36,352 bases of DNA. Origin: Terriglobia bacterium. GTDB lineage: Bacteria > Acidobacteriota > Terriglobia > Bryobacterales > Bryobacteraceae. Shown here piece after piece: positions 1 through 10,530 of the stretch. The stretch covers positions 1 through 36,352 of the forward strand of contig JAIQEX010000067.1 of NCBI GenBank assembly GCA_020073615.1. The letters run 5' to 3'. Below the pieces are notes generated by a model, which saw nothing but the letters and a program-made list of their open reading frames with translations, searched no databases and was not told where the DNA came from. The position numbers and the translations under genes were made by a program. Each line of letters starts with the position of its first letter. Position 1 is the first letter of the stretch.

Positions 1-1
1 G

Positions 2-193
2 CTCACCACCAAGGGCGTGCAGGTTGCGCTTCTATTCTTGTTCTTCCACAAGCGTCTCTGCGGTCCACTTGCCAACAGTTGCTTCCACCACCAGCCCGAC
101 CCCGCTCACCGGCCCGAGAGCAAACTCGAAGCTGCCTATCACAAGGCCGACAAGGCCATCCAGCAAATCGTTGACCTGCTTGCTGCAGCGTGA
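2..193 (+). CDS. C-terminal part of an unrecognised protein (5' end outside window)
   Basis: An open frame enters from the left edge and ends at TGA 191-193, giving about 63 residues. The part seen has a hydrophobic stretch (VALLFLFFHKRLCGPLANS) followed by a charged, helical tail ending in IVDLLAA. It resembles the C-terminal tails of some transposase-like proteins, and it lies just before a decayed transposase, so it may be another insertion-sequence remnant. That is inference from context; the family is not firmly recognised. With the N-terminus outside the window it cannot be said whether the gene is intact. Confidence 0.4.
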   Translation, partial: LTTKGVQVALLFLFFHKRLCGPLANSCFHHQPDPAHRPESKLEAAYHKADKAIQQIVDLLAAA

Positions 194-220
194 TGTTACA
201 CCAAAAATGTTGAAGTATTC

Positions 221-1180
221 TTGTTTACGATCTCCGATTTAAGAATCTATATGCTGTTCCTGGCCCGTTGGGCGCGGCGGCTGTCATGGAAAGAGACGGC
301 GGGGGCCTTTCGCACATCCTGGGACAAGGTTTTCGACGCGGTTGAACATGTCGTCATATGGGGTCTGGAACACCGGATGCTCGGCCAGATCGACGCCATC
401 GGCGTCGATGAAATCCAGTACTCCAAAGGGCACAAGTATCTGACACTGGTTTATCAGATTGATCTCGGCGTCACTCGCTTGCTTTGGGTCGGCAAAGAGA
501 GAACGATCGAGCCCTTTCAGGGATTCTTCACCACCATAGGCGAAGAAATCACATCAAAGATCGTGTTCATCTGCTCAGACATGTGGGAACCCTACTTGAA
601 AGTGATCCGTGAGAACTGTTCCGAGGCCCTGCATATTCTCGACCGTTTCCATATCGTCGCGAAAATGAATAAAGCCCTCGACGAAGTCCGCGCCGGAGAA
701 TCGCGCCGCATGGTGAGCGAAGGCCGGACACCGCTACTGAAGAAGTCGCGCTGGCTCCTGCTCAAACGGGAAGAGAATCTTAAGGCCGAGTAGCGCTTCC
801 GCCTGCGCGACCTGCTCCGGTTTAACCTGAAGACCGTCCGGGCTTATCTTCTCAAGGAGGCTTTCCAACAGCTCTGGGAGTACAGCTCGCCCTCATGGGC
901 CGGCAAGTTTCTCGACGAGTGGTGCCGTCAAACCATGCGATCCCGCATCGAGCCGATGAAGAAGATCGCCCGCTCGCTGCGTCAGCATCGGGAGCTGATC
1001 CTCAACTACTTCCGGGCTCAGAAGCTGATTTCCAGCGGGGTCGTAGAGGGCCTGAACAACAAAGCCAAAGTCACCATGAGAAGAGCCTACGGTTTCCGCA
1101 CATTCCGTGTCCTCGAACTCGCCCTCTATCACTCACTTGGCAAGCTGCCCGAACCGGATTCCACCCACGATTTCTTCTGA
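221..1180 (+). pseudogene. ISL3-family transposase, decayed (N-terminal loss and in-frame amber stop)
   Basis: The translation matches the DDE catalytic core and C-terminus of ISL3-type transposases: ARWARRLSWKETA, then IDAIGVDEIQYSKGHKYLTL carrying the first catalytic Asp, SDMWEPYLKVI with the second, HILDRFHIV, and the C-terminal SSGVVEGLNNKAKVTMRR. Two lesions are visible. The zinc-binding N-terminal region is missing: transposase-like sequence begins only near position 248, after unrelated DNA. A TAG at 791-793 splits the frame, while family-like sequence resumes at once in the same frame and runs to TGA 1178-1180; a single C-to-T change from CAG would explain it. I see no terminal inverted repeats. 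The element is most likely dead. Family assignment is from motif memory. Confidence 0.85.
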
Positions 1181-1317
1181 CGAACCAAAAGAAAAACGGC
1201 TGAGGACAGGCATACTGCCGATCCCCAGCCAACACAGCAGAGACTACATCAATGAGACAGTGCGGCAGGCGAGGCGGAACAGAAATCGTGGGGCGGGCAG
1301 CGGGGGCCCGGCCGGAC

Positions 1318-1353
1318 AAAAAAACCGCCGGGGCAACGGCCAAGCCCCGGCGG
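1318..1353 (-). terminator. Intrinsic terminator for the minus-strand regulator/phosphatase gene
   Basis: Perfect 10-bp stem (1325-1334 with 1344-1353, all G/C) and a 9-nt loop. On the minus strand it is followed by seven T (the A-run at 1318-1324 on plus). It lies about 175 bp downstream of the phosphatase stop at 1528 and faces the right way to end that transcript. The rest of the gap 1181-1527 holds no gene I can support; a minus-strand open frame that runs through it crosses this terminator and is rejected. Confidence 0.8.
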
Positions 1354-1527
1354 CGCAAAGGGGGATGAATGTCCCGTCCAGGCATTGCGGTCCCGTTTCC
1401 GGACGCGGAAAGAAAAGGAGAAAAGCAACTTGAATGGGCGAGACCGCAAGCTCAGAATGACCCGAATCGCCGAGGGATGACAGTGCCAGAAGTACTGTGA
1501 GGGTACTAAAGGGGCGACGACGAAGAT

Positions 1528-2682
1528 TCAAAGGGCGCGGACCGCAACCACGGTCACGTCGTCGCTTCGCTGGCCGTCGCTGAAGCCGGTCACCGCTTCG
1601 ATGACCCCCTGCACCAGGGAAGCGGCGGGCTGGCCGTGGCTCTCGAGCAGGGCGCGCACCAGGCGCTCCTCGCCGAACTCTTCCCCGCCATCGATGCCGG
1701 CTTCCGTGACGCCATCGGAATAGATCACCAGGGCATCGCCCGGGAGCAACGCGGTTTCTTCCTCAGTGCAACTCCATCGGGCAAACGCGCCGAGCATAGT
1801 GGCGGTGGGTTCCAGGCGCTCGATTTGCCCTGACGCGCGCACCAGCAGCGGCGCCACCTGCGCGCAGTTCACGTAGCGGAGGCGGCGGGTGCGGTCGTTG
1901 TAAACGCCGAAGAAAAGGGTGGCGAAGCGCTCGGCGGCGGTGGAATCGTAGAAGTGCCGGTTGACGGTTTCGAGCACGCGCGCGGGCTGGAGCAACGCGC
2001 CGGGCGGCTGGCTGCGGAAACAGGCCTGCAAATTGGCCATCAGCAGGGCGGCCGGAATGCCTTTGCCCGACACGTCCCCCAGCACGAACCCGAGCGCTTC
2101 ATTGGAGATGTCGAGGAAATCGTAGTAGTCGCCGCCCACCTCGCGTGCGGCCACGCAGTGACCCGCATAGTCCACGGTCTGGAGTTGCCGCGAGTTGTGG
2201 GGAAACAGCTTCTGCTGAACGTTGGCGGCAATCTCCAGTTCGGACTTGCGGCGGCGGTCGACGTCGCTCTGCTTGCGGATGATCGAAATCACGCGCGCGT
2301 TGTCCCACGGTTTCTGGATGAAGTCGCACGCCCCGCGGCGCATGGCCTCCACCGCCAGATCGACGCTGCCCCAGGCGGTCATGACCACCACCGGCGCCGT
2401 GTTGCCCTGCGCTTCGAGACTGGCCAGCAGGTCCAGCCCCTCCTCGCCGGAGGTAGTATCGCGGGTGTAATTCAGGTCCGCCAGGATCAGATCGAAGGCG
2501 TCGGAGCGGGCCTCGCGGAGCAGCGCCCGCGGGGAATCCACGGTTACGGCTTGATAGCCTTGTCCCTTCAACAGCAGCCGCATCGCCTCCAGCACATCGG
2601 CCTGGTCGTCGCAGACCAGCACCCGGAGGGGTCTGTTCTCCACCGGCGCCACACGCGGAAGATCCACCACAGTCATCACCAT
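1528..2682 (-). CDS. Response regulator fused to PP2C/SpoIIE-type serine phosphatase
   Basis: Predicted 384-aa cytoplasmic signalling protein. Residues about 18-135 form a CheY-like receiver: VLVCDD at 22-26, phospho-acceptor Asp69 in LILADLN, and conserved Lys124 in FIQKPWD. A short helical linker (about 136-165) leads to a SpoIIE/PP2C phosphatase domain with metal-binding acids in VGGDYYDFLD (Asp186), LGDVSGKG (Asp203), YSDGVTE (Asp323) and SDDVTVV (Asp375). The usual NAGH-type segment reads NCAQVAP. By family knowledge, phosphorylation of the receiver would control dephosphorylation of a partner, often an anti-sigma-factor antagonist; no partner or sensor kinase is encoded nearby. The open frame continues upstream to 3483, but that part is antisense to the peptidase gene, so the ATG at 2682, just before the receiver, is chosen. 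It is divergent from the M20 peptidase. Confidence 0.88.
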   Translation of the reverse strand: MVMTVVDLPRVAPVENRPLRVLVCDDQADVLEAMRLLLKGQGYQAVTVDSPRALLREARSDAFDLILADLNYTRDTTSGEEGLDLLASLEAQGNTAPVVVMTAWGSVDLAVEAMRRGACDFIQKPWDNARVISIIRKQSDVDRRRKSELEIAANVQQKLFPHNSRQLQTVDYAGHCVAAREVGGDYYDFLDISNEALGFVLGDVSGKGIPAALLMANLQACFRSQPPGALLQPARVLETVNRHFYDSTAAERFATLFFGVYNDRTRRLRYVNCAQVAPLLVRASGQIERLEPTATMLGAFARWSCTEEETALLPGDALVIYSDGVTEAGIDGGEEFGEERLVRALLESHGQPAASLVQGVIEAVTGFSDGQRSDDVTVVAVRAL

Positions 2683-2910
2683 ATCAGACGGTGCAGGAGC
2701 ACGTTTCGTGCCTGCGCGAAAAGGATCGGTTGGCAGGAGTTTGGCTGCCCCGCCACTGTCCGTTTCCGGGACAGCTTGTTGCGCGGTGGGACGCGCCGGG
2801 GCGCGGGCATTGCCAGGTTTGCCCGGCGGCACTGCACTGGGCGCGATGCTGTTGCCGCCAGAGGTCCGCGGCACGGCTCCACTCGCGCGCACTGCTACAC
2901 TGACGGAAGC

Positions 2911-4158
2911 ATGCCAACCAACGCCGCAAGCGGGGTTAATGTACGCGATCTGGCGGAACAGCGCGGCGTCCGGGAGTGCCTGCGCTGGTTGACGCGCGAG
3001 AAACAGTGGATCAACGAGATGCACCTGCAGCTCTGCCGTGTGCCGGCGCCGACCTTTCTCGAACAGGAGCGCGCCCAGTGGTTCCTGGAACAGTACCGCT
3101 CGCTCGGGTGGAATGCCTCCATCGACCGCGCAGGAAACGCGATTGCCTTCCACGGCGATGGACCGTACGTGGCGCTCACCGCGCATCTGGACACGGTAAT
3201 CGGGCTGCGCAACCGGGACGAGGTGACGGTGGAAGCCGACGGCCGTTTTCGCGGGCCCGGCGTCTCCGATAACGGCGCCGGCCTGGCCGCGCTGCTGGCC
3301 GTGGCGCGCGCCTGGAAGAGTTGCCCGGAGCTGCCGGAGCTGCCGCGGAGCCTGATGCTGGTGGCCAATGTGGGCGAAGAGGGGGAGGGCAACCTGCTGG
3401 GCATGCGGCACCTGTGCAAGCAGTCGCCGCTGGCGCGGAAGATCGAGTCCTTCCTGGTGGTCGATGGCGCCAATACCGGCCACATCACCACGCGCGCGCT
3501 AGGCAGCCGCCGCTTCGAGATGTCCTTCTCCGGCCCGGGCGGCCATAGCTGGAGCGATTACGGAGTGGGCAACCCGCTGCATGCCCTTTGCCGCGCGGTG
3601 ACCCTGTTTTCCGATACGCACCTCGACGGCTTTCCGAAATCGGCCGTGAACGTGGGGCTGATCGAGGGCGGGGCGAGCGTCAATGCCATCGCCCAATTCG
3701 CGCGCGCCAAGGTGGACATCCGTTCGGAAAGCAACCAGACGATGGACGCGCTGGTGGGTATGTTGGGCGAGGCCATGGAGCGCGCGCGCGACCTGGAAAA
3801 CCAGCGCGCCACCAGCGGCAAAGTCGCGGGCAAGCTGAAGGAGATCGGATCGCGCCCGGCCGCCACCCTGCCCGAACACGCCGCCATCCTGCAGTACGTG
3901 CGCGCGGTGGACGCGCACCTGGGCATCCGTTCCCACCTCGACTGTTCTTCGACCGACGCCAACATTCCGCTGTCGCTGGGGATTCCGGCGGTGGCCATCG
4001 GCGCCGGCGGCGTGGGCGGAGGCGCCCATACCACGCAGGAATGGTTTCGGCCGGAAGGGCGCGACCTCGGCCTCAAGCGCATCGTTCTGATTCTTTTGCT
4101 GCTGATGATGGGCGGGGAGCCTCCCGGGACTGGGGCGCCCTCGGGGCCGGGGAGGTGA
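2911..4158 (+). CDS. M20-family metallopeptidase
   Basis: 415-aa cytoplasmic zinc peptidase of the M20 (PepT / carboxypeptidase G2 / ArgE) type. Zinc and catalytic positions are visible in order: TAHLDT (His92, Asp94), GVSDNGAG (bridging Asp120), NVGEEGEGN (general-base and ligand Glu156/157), VVDGANTG (Asp185) and GGAHTTQEW (His373). The GPGGHSW segment at 208-214 starts the inserted dimerisation (lid) domain. The family hydrolyses peptides, acylated amino acids or related amides; the substrate cannot be told from sequence. ATG 2911 is chosen because the domain starts shortly after it and the upstream extension is antisense to the divergent phosphatase gene. The stop overlaps the start of the next gene by 4 bp, so the two are probably translationally coupled. 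Confidence 0.88.
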   Translation: MPTNAASGVNVRDLAEQRGVRECLRWLTREKQWINEMHLQLCRVPAPTFLEQERAQWFLEQYRSLGWNASIDRAGNAIAFHGDGPYVALTAHLDTVIGLRNRDEVTVEADGRFRGPGVSDNGAGLAALLAVARAWKSCPELPELPRSLMLVANVGEEGEGNLLGMRHLCKQSPLARKIESFLVVDGANTGHITTRALGSRRFEMSFSGPGGHSWSDYGVGNPLHALCRAVTLFSDTHLDGFPKSAVNVGLIEGGASVNAIAQFARAKVDIRSESNQTMDALVGMLGEAMERARDLENQRATSGKVAGKLKEIGSRPAATLPEHAAILQYVRAVDAHLGIRSHLDCSSTDANIPLSLGIPAVAIGAGGVGGGAHTTQEWFRPEGRDLGLKRIVLILLLLMMGGEPPGTGAPSGPGR

Positions 4159-5069
4159 ATCGCCGAAAGGTGGCCGAAGCGGCACTGGTCTGGAACACGG
4201 TCATCTGGGGAGCCACCTTCGTCCTGGTGAAAGCCGCCATACGCGACGTTTCGCCCATCCTGTTCCTGGCCCTGCGCTTTTCCCTGGCCACCCTGGTGCT
4301 GGCGGCACTTTGGGGCCGGCCATCGTTGTTTGGCCGTCCGCCGGCGGGCGGGGGCGCTCCTCCGCCCGGACCGTGGCAAACGGTGGGAGCGGGCGCGCTG
4401 GCCGGCACTTTCCTCTTTACGGGGTACCTGTTGCAGACGCTGGGACTGCAGTTCACGGCGGCTGCCAAATCGGCCTTCATCACGGGGCTGACGTCCGTAA
4501 TGGTACCTTTGCTGGCCGCGCTCGTCTATCGTATCAGACCCCAGCCATCCGAGGTATTGGGGGTGTTAGTGGCCATGGCGGGCCTGGGCCTGATGACGCT
4601 CAGGAGCGCCGCCGGTGCCGTGGGACCGGGCGACGCGATGACGTTTTTCGGGGCCTTCTGGTTTGCCGCGTACATTGTGACGCTGGGCCATTTTTCCGAG
4701 CGAATGAGCTTCAAATTGTTGTCCATCGGGCAAGTGGGAGCCGCCGCGGCGATCGCGTTGTCACTCTTCTGGTGGGCGGAATCGCCGCACGTGGAGTGGC
4801 GTCCCACGGTGGTTTACGGCATACTGGTAACAGGCCTTTTGGCCACGGCGCTGGCTTTTACGATCCAGGCCTGGGCGCAACAGTACACCACTTCGATACG
4901 CACCGCACTGATCTACATGCTGGAGCCGGTTTTCGCCTGGATCACGTCGTATTGCCTCCTGGGTGAAGGCCTGTCGGTACGTGCCGCCGCGGGCGCAGCC
5001 CTGATCCTGGGGGGTGTTGTGCTGGCGGAGTTGAAACCGTTAAACCCGCGGCTACATCCATCTAGATAG
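4155..5069 (+). CDS. EamA/DMT-superfamily transporter
   Basis: 304-aa inner-membrane protein with about ten hydrophobic segments in two five-helix EamA halves, for example VWNTVIWGATFVLVKAAI near the N-terminus and IYMLEPVFAWITSYCLLGE near the C-terminus; these are typical of DMT drug/metabolite exporters. The start is taken as GTG 4155, which overlaps the peptidase stop as GTGA and sits directly behind a GGGGAGG ribosome-binding sequence; the longer upstream frame is antisense or out-of-frame peptidase DNA. Coupling to a peptidase suggests export of a product such as an amino acid, but that is inference, and the substrate is not predictable. The gap of 57 bp to the next gene contains no terminator that I can see. 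Confidence 0.87.
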   Translation: MNRRKVAEAALVWNTVIWGATFVLVKAAIRDVSPILFLALRFSLATLVLAALWGRPSLFGRPPAGGGAPPPGPWQTVGAGALAGTFLFTGYLLQTLGLQFTAAAKSAFITGLTSVMVPLLAALVYRIRPQPSEVLGVLVAMAGLGLMTLRSAAGAVGPGDAMTFFGAFWFAAYIVTLGHFSERMSFKLLSIGQVGAAAAIALSLFWWAESPHVEWRPTVVYGILVTGLLATALAFTIQAWAQQYTTSIRTALIYMLEPVFAWITSYCLLGEGLSVRAAAGAALILGGVVLAELKPLNPRLHPSR

Positions 5070-5126
5070 AGCGATCGCGGCAAGGAATCTGTTTCCATTG
5101 CCGGCACGCGAGGGAGAAGAAGGACC

Positions 5127-6728
5127 ATGAGTTTTCTTGATAAGATGCGCGCACAAAAGTTACGTTCGTTTACATTGATCCTGTTCACGCTGTCGATCGG
5201 TATCGTGCTCGGTACCTTGATTAACTCGGGCGTGAAGGCTGCCAGGGACAACTCGCCGGCGCCCGGAGCGGCGGAGTTGGCCATTCCCAATCCCGTGGAA
5301 TTGTCCAGCACGTTCACGCAAATCGCCAAGATGGTGAAACCTTCCGTGGTGAATGTCTCGACCACCTATCTGCCCAAGCAGGTGCGTGCCCACAATAATG
5401 GGCGGCGTCCGCAAGCGACGCCGGACGACGGCGACCAGGGCGACAACAACGGGATGGACAACTTTCTCTACCGGTTCTTCGGCAACCCGTTTGGCGGCCA
5501 GCCCGACATGCCGCAGCGCCGCGGCGAAGCGCTCGGCTCCGGCGTGGTGGTGGATGGCGCCGGCTACATCCTCACCAACAACCACGTAGTAGACAAGGCC
5601 GACCGCATCCAGGTGGTGTTCGACGGCGACCTCACGAAGTATGAGGCCAAGGTAGTGGGGGTGGATGTGCCGACCGATCTGGCGGTGATCCGGGTGCAGG
5701 GCAAACGCAGCCTGACGCCGGCCAGGATCGGCAATTCCGACGGCGTGCAGGTGGGCGACTGGGCGGTGGCCATCGGCTCCCCATTCGGTTTCCAGGAAAC
5801 GGTGACCGCCGGCATCATCAGCGCCAAGGAGCGCACCATGGAGGACAGCTCGATGCAGTTCCAGCACTTCCTTCAGACCGATGCGGCCATCAACCCCGGC
5901 AACAGCGGCGGCCCGCTGCTGAACATCCGCGGCGAAGTGGTGGGCATCAACACGGCCATCGCCTCGCGCAGCGGCGGCTACCAGGGCATTGGTTTCGCGC
6001 TGCCCATCAATACTGCTGCGAAGGTGTACAACGACATCATCAAGAACGGCAAAGTGACGCGCGGTTCCATCGGCATCCAGTTCACACCTTCCGATGCCCC
6101 CCACGCGCCGGCGCAACTCAAAGCCAACGGCTTGTCGGAAGGCGTTTTCGTAGACTCGGTGGCCCCCGGCGGTCCCTCGGAAAAGGCGGGGATCAAAGCG
6201 GGCGACGTCATCGTGGCGATCAACGGCAAGGCGGTCCGCGAGGGCAGCGAGTTAGTCAATACGGTGACCGCGACCCCGGTCGGCAGCCCCTTGAACATTA
6301 CCGTGGCACGGGACGGCAAGCGGGAGAACTTCAAGGTGGTGGTCGGCGACCTGGCGCAGATTTTCCCGGACCAGTTCGGCTCGGCTAACGAAGCGGGAGC
6401 CGCCAAGCCCGAGGGCGCCAGCGTGAGCTTCGGCATGCGGGTGGAGAACCTGACCGAGCGCCAGCGCCAGAGCCTGGGCATCAAAGACCAGAACGCCGGG
6501 GTGCGGATCACGGAAGTGGAACCGAATTCGTTCGCCGACGATATCGGCTTGCGGCAGGGCGATGTGCTGCTTTCCATCAAGAATCACCCCATCGCTTCGG
6601 TAGACGATCTGAAGAGCATCCAGAACACGCTGAAGCCCGGCGACGCGGTGATGTTCCGCCTGCTGCGCCGCGGTCCCAACGGCGACTGGACCACGACTTT
6701 TCCAGCCGGCATCCTGCCGCCCCAATAA
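5127..6728 (+). CDS. Deg/HtrA periplasmic serine endoprotease with two PDZ domains
   Basis: 533-aa protein anchored or exported by one N-terminal hydrophobic helix (residues about 13-33). The trypsin-like domain (about 60-310) has the full catalytic triad: His153 in TNNHVVDK, Asp184 in PTDLAVIRV and Ser260 in NPGNSGGPL. PDZ1 spans about 315-410 and PDZ2 about 435-525, with the GLRQGDVLLSI carboxylate-binding region. Between residues 87 and 132 is a low-complexity loop rich in Gly, Asp, Asn and Arg, in the place of the DegP LA loop. By family knowledge it degrades or refolds misfolded envelope proteins. The start ATG follows a GAAGGA ribosome-binding sequence. A strong terminator closes the transcript at 6796. 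Gene symbol withheld because DegP, DegQ and DegS cannot be told apart safely here. Confidence 0.93.
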   Translation: MSFLDKMRAQKLRSFTLILFTLSIGIVLGTLINSGVKAARDNSPAPGAAELAIPNPVELSSTFTQIAKMVKPSVVNVSTTYLPKQVRAHNNGRRPQATPDDGDQGDNNGMDNFLYRFFGNPFGGQPDMPQRRGEALGSGVVVDGAGYILTNNHVVDKADRIQVVFDGDLTKYEAKVVGVDVPTDLAVIRVQGKRSLTPARIGNSDGVQVGDWAVAIGSPFGFQETVTAGIISAKERTMEDSSMQFQHFLQTDAAINPGNSGGPLLNIRGEVVGINTAIASRSGGYQGIGFALPINTAAKVYNDIIKNGKVTRGSIGIQFTPSDAPHAPAQLKANGLSEGVFVDSVAPGGPSEKAGIKAGDVIVAINGKAVREGSELVNTVTATPVGSPLNITVARDGKRENFKVVVGDLAQIFPDQFGSANEAGAAKPEGASVSFGMRVENLTERQRQSLGIKDQNAGVRITEVEPNSFADDIGLRQGDVLLSIKNHPIASVDDLKSIQNTLKPGDAVMFRLLRRGPNGDWTTTFPAGILPPQ

Positions 6729-6765
6729 CGGCAGGAACGACGCGTAAGTTACAGCCTTGCTTGGA

Positions 6766-6796
6766 ATGGCGGCCGCACCCCGGCCGCCATTTTTTT
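6766..6796 (+). terminator. Intrinsic terminator after the Deg protease gene
   Basis: Perfect 10-bp inverted repeat (6766-6775 and 6781-6790) with a 5-nt CACCC loop and a T-tract ending at 6796. It lies 38 bp downstream of the protease stop codon, a textbook rho-independent terminator. Confidence 0.93.
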
Positions 6797-6964
6797 GGCC
6801 GCGGAGCCTGCGCAGTAGAGCCTGAAAAGGGATCGCCCGCCGAAATCGCCGCTCCGCTTATCCTCCGGCGCGTCCCCTTCGCGTCAGGTGTCGAAGAAGG
6901 CTGGCACCCGCTCGGGGCTGTCGAAACGGGTGGGCCAAACCTTTCAGCATGTAAGTTGCATCAG

Positions 6965-6984
6965 ACTGTGAATCCGATCACAGT
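6965..6984. promoter_or_regulatory. CRP/FNR-type operator upstream of the TonB receptor gene
   Basis: Perfect palindrome ACTGTGA-N6-TCACAGT. Its core TGTGA-N6-TCACA is exactly the consensus half-sites and spacing bound by the cyclic-AMP receptor protein family. It lies about 180 bp upstream of the receptor start inside the only long gap here (6797-7161), and downstream of the terminator, so it most likely acts on the receptor gene. No matching -35/-10 pair is convincing nearby. The rest of the gap holds no gene I can support. The binding protein and direction of regulation are inference. Confidence 0.55.
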
Positions 6985-7161
6985 TCCCGCCGGGATACCC
7001 GCAGAATGCCGGTGCGCCTCGCCGCGTAAAATCAATAGTTTGAGCAGGCGCTGGCGCTGGGCCGGGTACATTCTCACTTTTTGTTGGAAGCCTGCCGTAA
7101 CTCTCATAACCAATGCGCGGCCGGGCCGTCTAACGGCACATTGCGAAAGGGGTGTCGATCC

Positions 7162-10461
<3,300 letters not shown>

Positions 10462-10470
10462 GCGACAACA

Positions 10471-10518
10471 AGCGGTCGGCGGCCGGCCAGGCAAGCCGAA
10501 AGCCGATCGCCGACCGCT
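10471..10518. repeat. Inverted repeat between convergent genes
   Basis: Perfect 11-bp arms AGCGGTCGGCG (10471-10481) and CGCCGACCGCT (10508-10518) with a 26-nt spacer lie between the stops of the receptor (plus) and the ADOP permease (minus). A shared transcription-termination structure is likely, though there is no T-tract on either side. Confidence 0.5.
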
Positions 10519-10530
10519 GAACTGAATGCT

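Noticed and set aside
1244-1531. Minus-strand 95-codon frame following the phosphatase gene
   Set aside because: It runs straight through a strong terminator hairpin and has no conserved feature.
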